Source: Stomoxys calcitrans (lineage: Eukaryota > Arthropoda > Insecta > Diptera > Muscidae). From it: DNA of 64,000 bases. Both the position numbers and the translations under genes were made by a program. Positions 22,721 through 35,009 of this stretch are shown here, one piece after another. The notes beneath the pieces are model-generated. The model made no database searches. It was not told where the DNA came from and saw only the letters and a list, made by a program, of their open reading frames with translations. The stretch covers positions 19,247,196 through 19,311,195 of the forward strand of contig NC_081555.1 in the NCBI RefSeq assembly GCF_963082655.1, given 5' to 3'. Positions within the stretch are counted from its first letter, which is position 1. Every line of letters begins with the position of its first letter.

Positions 22721-24420
22721 GTCTTTTTTGGTGTTGAATATAATATCTCTTTTGAATAACTAAACTTTTACCTCTCCAATTTTGTATGCTTTCACTGTTC
22801 ATATTTATTTTGTTTACTAAATTACAAATATAGTATTTCATGTTCAGTAGAGTTATTTTGATTTGTTTTAAATGCCACAAGTTTTGCAATATGCTGTTAT
22901 GGTTTGTCCCCAGCATGATGATATATAGGCGAGTTGTTAGGTTCACATGTTATTTTAGCAAGACATGATACAAATTTGCGACTATGAAAAATGTTTGCAT
23001 TTAATTAGTTAGAAAAATAGACAAGGTTCATAGAAATTTTAATTGTATATAAATAAAATTCAAATACAATTTGGTGTTAATAAATTTAATATTTGTATAA
23101 TAGAACTAGAATGAATATATGGTTCAACTGTTATTGCAGATTAATTTTTAAAGACATACACAGAAATTACAAAAAATACAGTTGGTCGACATTTAAATCA
23201 ATAGAAAAATATTTGCCAGAATCTCCCGAATGTGTGTTTATCCAGAAACTATAAATTTTGCTTGTATTGTGATTTTGTTTTAAAAAGTTTTCAATATATT
23301 TAATTTTTAAATTTCATGTTTACTTAATTTTCATTCCTATGTTGTGAATATTTTATTCAATTCATTATTTTGTTGAATTTCTACTGCTGGGTTTGTGTTT
23401 AACTAAAGTCTATTGTGCAGAATTCCCATTTAATAATGTAACTGCAACAAAAGTAAATGTGTCTACTATTATCTCTCGTTTTTTCAACATATAAACTAAT
23501 TTTGCTTTAGTAGGGTGTTAAAAGTTTCCAAATTATTTCAACGACCATTGTAGACTATTGTTTGAATAAAATATACAACTGCATTGTAATATCAAAGTAA
23601 TGTAAAGAGTTGTGACAGTGAGACGATTTGCATTTTCCCCACTGAAAATATAAATATACAAAAAGAGTTCATGAATAATACTATTAATCACATGATTTTC
23701 AATTAATTATTAAACATCATTCTCTCTTTCGTTGACCCTAAGACACAGTGTTTCACCTTTAACTGCCATAACTGTTATACAATTATTTATACTTGTTATA
23801 TTCCATTGTAATTTAGTGTGGCAATTTCAAGAGACAAATGAAGGGTCGCTTGAGCACACTGAACAATTAGAGATGTGGCATAGTCCGCAGTCAGGAAGAC
23901 TAGAAGCCCTTGATCTCTTTCATCTTAGGCGATTCGTTCCCTTCCTAGCACTATTCATTCTCAAACCAACGCGATCCGTTTGGTTCCCAACGCGTTTTGT
24001 AGCTTGCTAACGCGATTCGTCCATTTCCCAACATGATTCGTTTGCTTCCTAATACGATTCGTTCGCTCCCTACTCCTTTATGTCTGCTCTTGTCTTGGCA
24101 GGCTTGTAAAGAAGGTCAAGCGACTCTAGCCACAGTAGCGATGAAGTCGGAGGTTAAGTGCAACTAAAATCTGATCCTACGAAGACCGCAACTAGTCGAA
24201 TACTTAATTGCCACAGATTCTTATCATCACGACCCGACGAAATTGCCTATCTCTAGGGTAAGAAATAAATGTGTCATTATTAAAGGTTTGTGGGTCCTTA
24301 TTGGTGAATTCCGGACCACTTCTGGTCTACCTAAGCCAACGATAAAACCACGTTGCACCATCTATCGCTACATTTTTCCAAAATAAATTTTCAAATGCGA
24401 TTGCAAATGCAAAACTTATA
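22721..24420. other. Mostly unique AT-rich stretch
   Basis: No gene is supported. The only structured part is the 21-bp repeat at 23925-24080. The sequence AATAAATGTGTCATTATTAAAGG near 24265 resembles the end of an LTR with a polyadenylation signal, but no matching second LTR or internal domain was seen. Confidence 0.45.
23925..24080. repeat. Short 21-bp tandem repeat AACGCGATTCGTTTGCTTCCT
   Basis: AACGCGATCCG, AACGCGTTTTG, AACGCGATTCG, AACATGATTCG and AATACGATTCG are spaced by about 21 bp, each followed by a pyrimidine-rich CCC/CTTCC linker. There are about six or seven degenerate copies. It is GC-rich relative to its surroundings. Confidence 0.65.
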
Positions 24421-24960
24421 TATGCTTGCAATATAGCCATGGTATAACAGTTAAAGAAGTTTTACCGAAACTGTTATACTGCTTTAAAAATTGTTAGGCT
24501 AAATTATTTTTATGAATATCATGAGAATTTGAAAAATTTGCCAATTTTATGAGATTAATAGCTAAAATAATTGACCTGTATAACAGTATAACACTTTAAG
24601 ATAATTATTTTGACCATCATATATGTTCCCAAATTATTTATTTAACATTAAGCAGTCTATAGAAAATGAATTGAAATAGAATTGACCCACATGAGATAAT
24701 CAGAAGAGAACTTAATATGCGAAAAGCGTATACATTAGAACCTTTTACAATGACTATCAATTAAATATTCAACAATATACTCAGCTCTTCTTGACCTAAG
24801 GCCGTTGAGCAGAGTTATTAGAAAAAATAGTCTGTTATAACATTTGAGGTTAATTTCTTTAACTGTTATACAATCAATTTTAACCGTACTCCTGTTTCTA
24901 TCGCACATTTGTTTTCCAAAATATAGTTTCATAAGCACCTACACTTATTTTAACCCGCAT

Positions 24961-27900
24961 TTAGTCATTGTATAACAGTTAAGGGGATTGTATCAAAAGT
25001 GTTATATTCATAGATGTTAATATACTTTCGTATTTGTTTTATTAATAACTATAATTAGAAATAATGAAACTGACTAGCAGGCAAAAATATTCACATATAT
25101 TACTGTATAACACTTTTGGAAAATTGTGTAGGCATTTATTAATGATCCTTAAAATTTTAAAGGCAATGGCTCAAAACGAAAATCTGTACTAGAAGCTTTC
25201 AACAGATTATTAAACTTGTTTTTATATATATGCCTAAGTATAACAGTTATCTATTATTAGAATTAATAGATAATTGTTATTCACCTGTATTACAGTATAA
25301 CATTTTGGGAAATTGTGTAGGCATTTATTAATGCTCCTTAAAATTTTAAAGACAAGGGTTCAAAATGAAAATCAGTATTAGAAGCTTACAACATATCATA
25401 AAACTTGCTTTCATGTATTTGCCTTAGTATAACAGTTATTCCATATATCTGAAATGTGTAAAATGGATTATGAATTAATTATTCAAGAACGTTAACAAAA
25501 GTACTTAGCCCTTGGCCTCAGATATTACGAAAAATATGCAAGTATAACGCTTGTGGTTAATTTCCTTAACTGTTATACAACTATTTTTAATCATTGATTT
25601 CTTACTCTCGTCGACATTTTTCGAGTTAAGGAGTTAATACAGAATGTGTTATATAAATATTGACTTTTATATAAAAATATTTATTTGTACAACAGTATAA
25701 CAATTCAGTATAACTGTACTATCACTTCTTATTGCATCCTAAAATTTTAATATATAATATAGGGGAAAAATATAGAAAAAAATGAAATCATATTAGAAAC
25801 ATACAACAGAACAGCAAAGTCGTTGTTATTTATAATTTTGCCATGGTATAACAGTTAATATAGATAAGAGATATGTTTATAAATGGTCTTATAATTTATG
25901 AAACTGACTTGCATGCCAAAATATTCACAAGTATTGCAGTACAACACTTTCGGAAAATCGTGTAAGCACTTATTCACGCTCCCTAAAATTTCATAGGCAA
26001 TGACTGAAAAATAGAATCTTCATTAGAAGCTTACAACAGAGCATCAAACTTGTTTTTTATGTATTTGCCTTAGTATAACAGATATTCCACACATCTGAAA
26101 TGTGTAAAAACGATTTTGAATTTGTTGAATTAATTTTTCAACAACATTTATAACAGTACTTAAGCCTTGGTCACAGACATAAGGAAAAAATATACACTTA
26201 TAACACTTGTGGTTAATTTCGTCAACTGTTATACAAATATTTTTAGTCATTGATCTCTGCTCTCGCTGATTTTTTTTCCAAAATTAAGTTCCCAACTCGA
26301 AATTTAGCCATAGTATAACAGTTAAGGAGTTAATACAGAAAGTGTTATATAAATATTGGCTTGTATGTAAAAATATTGATATGTATAACAGTATAACCCT
26401 TCGGTATAATATGTTAGCACTAATTAATGCAATTTAAACTTTTAATATATATAGAAAAGGTAATAGGTTGTAAAAGGTAATCATATAAAAAACTAACAAT
26501 AGAACAGAAAACTTTTTTTTTATTATTTTGACTTAGTATAACAGTTAATCTAAATATGCTATATGTATATAATTGGCTTTAAACAAATTATTCAACTAAG
26601 TTCCCAACAGCCCTTTTATTTGTGTTGCTATTGGTTACAGTCATAGGGGAAACATAATTAGGTTTTACCTTTTACCCTTATCTGTTAGTCATTGTATAAC
26701 AGTTAAGGGGATTGTATCAAAAGTGTTATATTCATAGATGTTGATATACTTTCGTATTTGTTTTATTAATAACTATAATTAGAAATAATGAAACTGACTA
26801 GCAGGCAAAAATATTCACATGTATTACTGTATAACACTTTTGGAAAATTGTGTAGGCATTTATTAATGATCCTTAAAATTTTAAAGGCAATGGCTCTAAA
26901 CGAAAATCTGTTCTAGAAGCTTTCAACAGATTATTAAACTTGTTTTTATATATATGCCTAAGTATAACAGTTATCTATTATTAGAATTAATAGATAATTG
27001 TTATTCACCTGTATTACAGTATAACATTTTGGGAAATTGTGTAGGCATTTATTAATGCTCCTTAAAATTTTAAAGACAAGGGTTCAAAATGAAAATCAGT
27101 ATTAGAAGCTTACAACATATCATAAAACTTGCTTTCATGTATTTGCCTTAGTATAACAGTTATTCCATATATCTGAAATGTGTAAAATGGATTATGAATT
27201 AATTATTCAAGAACGTTAACAAAAGTACTTAGCCCTTGGCCTCATATATTACGAAAAATATGCAAGTATAACGCTTGTGGTTAATTTCCTTAACTGTTAT
27301 ACAACTATTTTTAATCATTGATTTCTTACTCTCGTCTACATTTTTCGAGTTAAGGAGTTAATACAGAATGTGTTATATAAATATTGACTTTTATATAAAA
27401 ATATTTATTTGTACAACAGTATAACAATTCAGGATAACTGTACTATCACTTCTTATTGCATCCTAAAATTTTAATATATAATATAGGGGAAAAATATAGA
27501 AAAAAATTAAATCATATTAGAAACATACAACAGAACAGCAAAGTCGTTGTTATTTATAATTTTGCCATGGTATAACAGTTAATATAGATAAGAGATGTGT
27601 TTATAAATGGTCTTATAATTTATGAAACTGACTTGCATGCCAAAATATTCACAAGTATTGCAGTACAACACTTTCGGAAAATCGTGTAAGCACTTATTCA
27701 TGCTCCCAAAAATTTCATAGGCAATGACTGAAAAATAGAATCTTTATTAGAAGCTTACAACAGAGCATCAAACTTGTTTTTTATGTGTTTGCCTTAGTAT
27801 AACAGATATTCCACACATCTGAAATGTGTAAAAACGATTTTGAATTTGTTGAATTAATTTTTCAACAACATTTATAACAGTACTTAAGCCATGGTCACAG

Positions 27901-28408
27901 ACATAAGGAAAAAATATACAGGTATAACACTTGTGGTTAATTTCGTCAACTGTTATACAAATATTTTTAGTCATTGATCTCTGCTCTCGCTGATTTTTTT
28001 TCCAAAATTAAGTTCCCAACTCGAAATTTAGCCATAGTATAACAGTTAAGGAGTTAATACAGAAAGTGTTATATAAATATTGGCTTGTATGTAAAAATAT
28101 TGATATGTATAACAGTATAACACTTTGGTATAACTATGTTACCACTAATTAATGCTCCCTAAATATTTTAATATATATAGTAAAGGTAATAGGTTGCAAA
28201 TGGTAATCATATAAAAAACTTACAATAGAACAGAAAACTTCTTTTTTTATTATTTTGACTTAGTATAACAGTTAATCTAAATATGCTATATGTATATAAT
28301 TGGCTTTAAACAAATTATTCAACTAAGTTCCCAACAGCCCTTTTATTTGTGTTGCCCTTGGTTACAGTTATAGGGGAAATATATTTAAGTTTTACCTTTA
28401 CGCTTAAC
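24961..28408. repeat. 1,724-bp tandem duplication
   Basis: Copy A starts at about 24961 and copy B at about 26685. Landmark strings recur at a constant offset of 1,724 bp (ATTGTATAACAGTTAAGG at 24967 and 26691; matching segments at 26044-26250 and 27768-27974). Differences are few over the first ~1.4 kb (for example CTCGTCGAC versus CTCGTCTAC), then increase toward the right end. The constant offset means almost no net indels, so the event is young or homogenised. Confidence 0.94.
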
Positions 28409-29795
28409 TGTTATACAAAACCTTTATGTCATTGTTCTGTATATATAACTAAATTTTTTCAAAAAACAAAGTTTTATTAGCGCATAAAATCTCATAGGCA
28501 AAGATTCAAAATGGAAGCTCACATTAGAAACTTGTAAAAAAAATTAATGATGTTGTCTTTGTATAACAGTTAGTCTAAAAATGTGAAAGGAATATTACTA
28601 ATTATTAATTTATTATTTAACATAGTTCTCAACAGAACCTAGTTCTTGGGTGCAGTTTTTATGGAAAAATATTCTGGTATAACATTTGGGCTAATTCCGT
28701 TAACTGTTATACCAACACTAAATATCATTGTCCTGCGTCTACTACAAAATTTTTTCAACAAAGTTTTATAAGAGTATTATGTATAAAGGCAAATAGTAAG
28801 AAAAGAATTCCACACTTGAAACATAGAAAAATTGTTATATGCCTTTGTTGCCTTTGTATAACAGTTAATTTTGATATCCGAACTGTGCAAATTTGGTTAT
28901 CCATTAAATATTCAACAATATACGCAACAGAACAAAGTGTTTGGGTATAGTTTATATGGAAAAAATATTCTGGTATAACATTAAGGATTAATACTTTAAC
29001 TGGTATACAACTACTTTGACCCATATTTCACTTAATTTATACAATCTAACTCTTAATGTATACACACAGCATCCAAAATCCTAATATAGTTATATTATTA
29101 ATAAAATTAAAGCATAACAGCTAAGAAAGTTATAAAAACTGTTATACTGTTAAATTCATATTTTTTGAAACATATTAAAATTAATGAAATTGGGTTGCAT
29201 GTAAATAGATATATAACAACAGTATAACACTCTGTGTTAATTGTGCCAACTGTTATATATGCTCTTCATATCTTAAATATTGTGTTTAATGTCTTTAACT
29301 GTTATACAAATTCTATATATGTCATTGTTTTGTATCTATTACTCAATTTTTTCAAAATTAAGGTTTATAAGCGCCCTTTTTATTTATATTGCCCTTGGTT
29401 ACTGTAATAGGGAAACAATATGCAAGTTTTAACTTTAGGAATAAATCATTTAACTGTTATACAAAACATTTATGCCATTGTTCTGTATATATAACAAAAT
29501 TTTTTCAAAAAACAAAGTTTCAGAAGCGCATAAAATGTCCTAGGCAAAGATTTAAAAGGGAAGTTCACATTAGAAACTTGTAGAAAAAAATAAAAATAAT
29601 GATGTTGGCTTTGTATAACAGTTAGTCTAAAAATGTGAAATATTTATAAATGATTATTAATTAATTTTGTAGCAGAGTTCTCAACAGAACCTAGTTCTTG
29701 GGTGCAGTTTTTATGGAAAAATATTCTGTTATAACATAGGAGATAATTCCGTTAACTGTTATACCAACAATATATATCATTGTCCCGCATCCATC
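28340..29795. repeat. Older ~1.04-kb spaced duplication within the TAACTGTTATAC field
   Basis: Segments of about 400 bp starting with TTGCCCTTGGTTAC (near 28352 and 29389) are repeated at an offset growing from 1,037 to about 1,052 bp. They share TTTTTTCAAAAAACAAAGTTT, CACATTAGAAACTTGTA and TAGTTCTTGGGTGCAGTTTT. Divergence is higher than in the 1,724-bp duplication. Confidence 0.8.
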
Positions 29796-31360
29796 ACAAT
29801 TTTTTGCAAAATACAGTTTTATAAGCGTAGAGGAAAAAAGTTATAAATAAAGTCCACACCAGAAACTTAGAAAATTTTTTTTTATATAATTTTGCTTTTG
29901 TATAACAGTTAATATAAATATCTGAACTGTGCTAATTGGATTATCAATTAAATATTCGACAACATACTCAACAAAACGAAGTTCTTGGGTATAGTTTATA
30001 TTGAAAAAATAGTCTGGTATAACACTTACGGATAATTACTTTAACTGTTATACAACTACTTTAAACCGGTTTTTTGCTTAATTTATACTATCTTACGCTT
30101 AATGTAAACAAGATAAAATTCCGAAAGCCTAGTATAGTTATATTCCCAATATAATTAAAGCATAACAGCAAGGGGATTAATACGAAAACTGTTATACTGT
30201 TATATAAATATTTTTTTTTTTGAAAATTATTTAGATTTATAAAATTGCCTTGCATGTTAAAATATATATAACAACAGTATAACACTCTGTGTTAATTGTG
30301 TTAAGTGTTTTTTATGCTTTCTTATATCTTGTATTTAATTCCCTTAACTGTTATACAAATATGTACTATATATCATTGTTCTGCATCTCTTACACATTTT
30401 TTTTTCAAAGTTAAGTTTTATAAGCGCCAAAATCGATTAGACAATGGATTAAAACGGAAGTATACATTAGAAATTAAAAAAAATAAGATATTGTCCTGGT
30501 ATAACAGTTTTTCTAAATATACAATATGTGTATAACTGATTATCAAATAATTATTCAACATTCTCAACAGCACTTATTCCTTGGGTGCAGTTTTCATGGA
30601 CAAAATATTCTGGTATAACACTTGTTAAATTAAATATCCTCTATCCTTTACAATATGTGTATAACTGTTAAATGAAATATCCTTTAACTGTTATACAGCG
30701 TTATACAGCTACTTTAACATTCATATTGCTGAATGTAGTCTATAATGTGCTCAGTTTATTCACAATTAAGTATCAAAAGCTCATTAATATAATTATATTC
30801 GCAATATTGGCATAGTATAACAGTTAAGAAAATTATACTAAAACTGTTATACTGTAATATTGTCCTGGTATACCAGTATTTCTAAATGTATAATACTGTG
30901 TAACTGATTATCAATTAATTATTCAACATTCTCAACAGCACATATTCCTTGGGTACAGTTGTTATGGACAAAATATTCTGGTATAACTCTTGTTAAATTA
31001 AATATCCTTTAACTGTTATACAGCTACTTCGACATTCATATTGCTGAATTTATTCTATACTGTGCTCAATTTATTCACAATTAAGTATCAAAAGTAATAT
31101 AACAGTTAAAAAATTTATACTAAAACTGTTATATTGCTATATAAAATTTTTGGATTTTCTTTAACAAAATTTTTAATTTAGTTTTATTTGCAACATAGCC
31201 ATAGTATAACAGTGAAGAGAATTTTACGAAAACTGTTATACTGTTTTAAAAATATTTAATTTAATTTTTTTTTGACAAAAACCTTTACCATTTATGAAAT
31301 TGGCTTGTGTTTAACAAAATATATATAACGTTTACAGCAGTATAACACTCTTCTCTTAAT

Positions 31361-32487
31361 TTTATATAAAAATTGTTACTATTTAAATGTTAACCTATTG
31401 GTTTAGAGCAAATAAACCAATTAGCCTCTTTAAAATTTTTAACTATCCAAACACTGTGTCTGCCACCCGCATTGTTTAATTGTCTTGCACAATAGTTGCA
31501 CAGCATGCAACAAATTTGGGTTTGGGGGCTTGTAAAACTTAATTCAAACATTTGTCCCGCTATGAGAGCACCGACAACGAGAAGAGGAAGGAAACAGAGC
31601 AAAAATGGAAACCAAAATTTTCTATGGCGCTTTGCTTCGCCACCAGTTGGCTGTTGGGGAAGTATAACCAAATAATTGAGCACAAAATGTTTAACAATTA
31701 AATGCGTGATTAGCATTTTGTTGGTACGCGCAAGTGTAAAATTGTTGCAATGAAAACCTCTCTAGGACTCTCAAATGCAGCAAGGATGCAAGATGATGGG
31801 TAATAAACCATGTCATGAACCAGCAGCCAATTGGTAAAATGCTGGGTTGCTGACAACCATACTCCCTGTTTGTTTTACTCTCTGGCAATGAATGCATGTG
31901 CATGTGTGTGTGTGTGTGTGTGGCACACCATAGAACGTGATGAGTTCATAAAGTTTGTATAAAAATTTAATTAAGCCATGTTAAATAAATGTTGAAACTT
32001 TACCCCCAGTTTTGTTTTGGAATTATCCTATGTGCCATACAACATATAAAGAAGAAGTGTGGAATATGGGGTAAGTACACAGCACGGCAATGGTTTGGAT
32101 GACCGATAACGTGCTTTGTATTAGTTTTTGTTTCTATCAATTTTTCGTGGTATAACTGCCCATTATTTCCTCTCTTCCTTCCTCTTCGAAGTTTGCTAAG
32201 GGAACTTTTCCTGTCCTGTATGGTTTAAATGGTTGTTGTTGTTATTATTACTTTAGTTTATTGCTGAGGATATGTGAGCAAAGTTTTATTTTGGTTGTTG
32301 TTTACATGATGTTTATGGCACATTTGGCTAGTGTTGCTAAAGCATTGATGCTCTATGCTTGAATTATTTTTGCAATTATAGCATTATGGCTAAATAGAGG
32401 ATTCCACAGCAATATGCTATTGATTTGCATTTCAATAAAATTGAAGAAATTTAAATTTATACCAAAAATCATAAACTAACCCTTATA
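31361..32487. other. Unique stretch with a (TG)n run
   Basis: A (TG)n microsatellite lies at about 31896-31922. A minus-strand open frame at 31390-31716 (108 residues) contains a hydrophobic run of about 20 residues after a basic patch, but it matches no family I recognise and overlaps other frames. It is not called as a gene. Confidence 0.45.
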
Positions 32488-32723
32488 TTGGGTTGCCCAA
32501 AAAGTAATTGCGGATTTTTTAAAAGAAAGTAAATGCATTTTTAATAAAACTTAGAATGAACTTTAATCAAATATACTTTTTTTACACTTTTTTCTAAAGC
32601 AAGCTAAAAGTAACAGCCGATAACTGACAGAAGAAAGAATGCAATTACAGAGTCACAAGCTGTGAAAAAATTTGCCAACGCCGACTATATGAAAAATCCG
32701 CAATTACTTTTTGGGCAACACAA
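32488..32723 (+). mobile_element. MITE copy 3, mariner-type ends
   Basis: This 236-bp element has TTGGGTTGCCC ends; the right tip carries one change (GGGCAACACAA). TA lies on both sides (32486-32487 and 32724-32725). It has the same interior and orientation as the copies at 4144 and 54043 and is noncoding. Confidence 0.9.
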
Positions 32724-32725
32724 TA

Positions 32726-33469
32726 GATACAATGATGTGAATAGGGCCATGTATACCCAGATTTGCAAAGTGATTTCTCCATTTTCCTCATAATATGACA
32801 TAAGTTTGCTGTGCCAACATTTAATTTGATACACGTTGCTTCGATAATACTCTCATTTCCCGGAATAAGCCTCCCTTTAATTGGAGAATCTACTCGTACA
32901 ACTTGTCCAGCAGTTTAATTCACAATAATAATTGTAGTAGGCATCAAAAACAGTTGACAAGAATAATCATTCTTTGTAATTTTTCCAATTCCGTAGGTTT
33001 TTGGGTGCTAAGAGATGGACACTCAAATCTTCTGTGTAAACCCTATACCCATGATACGATACCACGACTCACCAAGGCCATTTAACGATTTATTTTATAT
33101 TTCCGCCCTCTTAAGAACTACTTCTTCAGCTGCTTCTTCCCCAAGAAATCTTTTCGGTTGCTTTGACTCTCAATAATAATTCCTTAATCACTTCCTTTTT
33201 CACACTGTGGCACAGATATGAACATGTCCGCCAAAGACGCTGAACGCCTGGGTTCAAATCCTGGCGAGGACATCAGAACATCTTCTCCCAAATAATCTCA
33301 ATGGCTCCTTATTATTCATAGAAAAATTTGCAATCACTTTCTTCTAAAGGAACTGGAGGGAAGTGATCCAAAGCTTGCCTAATTAAGTGGTTGCGTCACT
33401 CTTTTAAAACTGCCCCAAAGACGTTGAAAACGCTTCCAATTGACCCTATGATGCGATATCAAGTCTTAC
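32726..33469. other. Mostly unique stretch with a SINE fragment
   Basis: AT-rich sequence with no supported gene. A diverged SINE head lies at 33205-33300. The right part (about 33390-33470) shares weak similarity with the tandem units that follow. Confidence 0.45.
33205..33300 (+). mobile_element. Diverged tRNA-headed SINE fragment
   Basis: GTGGCACAGATATGAACATG is followed by TCCGCCAAAGACGCTGAACG, CCTGGGTTCAAATCCTGGCG and AGGACATCAGAA. This is the SINE head of the copies at 43838 and 51525 with several changes. The B-box-like GGGTTCAAATCC is intact. The SINE body is missing or unrecognisable. Confidence 0.6.
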
Positions 33470-33975
33470 TGCAGTCATTTACTGGTTTCTTATAAGAAGT
33501 CGCAGCTGTACCTTCCCCGATGCTTCTTCGTAAACCTTTTTTCCCGCAAAAAATATTCCTTTACACATTCGCTTCAAGAGAAAACGATTTAAGCACCTTA
33601 AGGTCAGACTAACGACGATCCCCCGATATACCACTTGAGTCACCTTCTAGAATTTGTTTCCATCTGGGGCTCTTCGGCCTTTGTTTTCTTTGGCCAAAGC
33701 ATTTCATAATCCGACGTACAAACTCAATAGGACTTGAGTCATTTACGAGATTCTTATAAGTAGTCGCAACTGTTCCATCCCCATGTTTTTCTTCCTTTCT
33801 TCCCGCAAAAATTGTTTCTTTATACATTCGCTTCAAGAGACATTGTTTTAAGCACATTAAGGTCAGACTTACGACGACCTCACGACAAACCATTCTAGCC
33901 ACCTTCTAAAATTTCTTTTCCATATGGGGCTCTTCGACATTTGTTTTCTTTGGCCAAAGTATTTCATAACTCAAC
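33470..33975. repeat. ~262-bp tandem duplication
   Basis: TTCTTATAAG(A/T)AGTCGCA, CATTCGCTTCAAGAGA and GGGGCTCTTCG followed by TTTGTTTTCTTTGGCCAAAG occur twice at an offset of 260-264 bp. Units are at about 33470-33730 and 33731-33975, diverged. No coding sense supported. Confidence 0.75.
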
Positions 33976-34830
33976 TTTCAAAAATTTTCGAGTTGAGTAT
34001 TGAAGTATATGGCAAAAAATTCGGTTAAGTGCAACTCCCATGTTGTTTCTTCAAAAAACAAGCTCAAAATCGCATAATTAATATCCGAAAAATGCCAAAA
34101 AAATTGAGGTGAGTTTGAAATTGCTGTAACATCTTTAGTTTTGCGAATTTTTAAATTCTGAAGGCACCGTTGGATTCGTGAGAAAAATCTCTTTCCGTAG
34201 TGGTGCTAGATGAAGCAATACTGTTAAATTTTCTGTGAAAAAGATCGCAAAAACCTATATTTTTTGGGCTTAAACATTCAAGGTCGTTTTCAAGCCTAAA
34301 AACGCTGTAACTCCTTCATTTTTTCGAATTTCGAAAATTTTCTAGCATTCCGCAGTTCGAAATTCGAGGACGATTCGAACCATGAACAGAATTGCTTGAA
34401 ATTTCACATTTTATTTTTTTTTGCATTTTTTTAGCAAAGGCTAACTAACCCCTTATGAAAATTTTCAATTTTTGATGCGACAAAAATTTTCGAGTTGAGT
34501 ATGCAGTATTGAAGAATATGGCAAAAAATTCGGTTAAGTGCAACTCCTATGTGTTTTTCTCAAAAAACATGCTCAAAATCGCATAATTAATATCCGAAAA
34601 TGCTAAAAAAAATTGAGGTGAGTTTGAAATTGCTGTAACATCTTTAGTTTTGCGAATTTTTAAATTCTGAAAATTCCGTTGGATTCGTGAGAAAAATCTC
34701 TTTCCGTAGTGGTGCTAGATGAAGCAACACTATAAAATTTTATGTGAAAAACATCGCAAAAACCAATATTTTTGGGCGTAAAAATTCAAGGTCGTTTTCA
34801 AGTCCAAAAACGCTTAACCCCTATGTGGTA
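33976..34830. repeat. ~0.5-kb tandem duplication
   Basis: CGAGTTGAGTAT at 33989 and 34491 starts two copies sharing GGCAAAAAATTCGGTTAAGT, AATCGCATAATTAATATCCG, TTGGATTCGTGAGAAAAATC and TTTCCGTAGTGGTGCTAGAT. The offset drifts from 502 to about 518 bp. The second copy is cut off near 34815 where unrelated sequence begins. No gene supported. Confidence 0.87.
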
Positions 34831-35009
34831 TTATCGTGGTGTCACTACTTACATTCAATCGGATTTTCTTTACGATTTTTATTAAGGTATATCCTTTTGA
34901 TGCTCCTTAATTTCTTTTGGCTCGTCTTATCCCCCAAATATGTTAAAAATCCGCATTTTTAATTTTCGTTGCCTTGATGTAATTTGCGACCTTTACTCTC
35001 GATTTTCTT

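Larger units (their letters stand above)
24421..31360. repeat. Repeat field with recurring TAACTGTTATAC motif
   Basis: Over about 7 kb the motif GTATAACAGTTAA or its complement TTAACTGTTATAC recurs in both orientations every 100-200 bp, more than 35 times by eye. It sits within AT-rich modules that also share GGTATAACACTT, TTATTCAACA and ATATTCTGGTATAAC. The core TAACTGTTA is a near-palindrome. Large tandem duplications (24961-28408, and about 28340-29790) are built from these modules. Short open frames appear but have no known domains. Confidence 0.87.

Noticed and set aside
24250..24340. LTR end with polyadenylation signal and primer-binding-like TTGGTGAATTCCGG
   Set aside because: No second LTR, no internal gag or pol region and no target duplication could be found, so it is only a suggestive word.
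31390..31716. 108-residue minus-strand frame with a hydrophobic segment
   Set aside because: No family resemblance, and it lies in AT-rich unique DNA with other overlapping frames. It could be chance.
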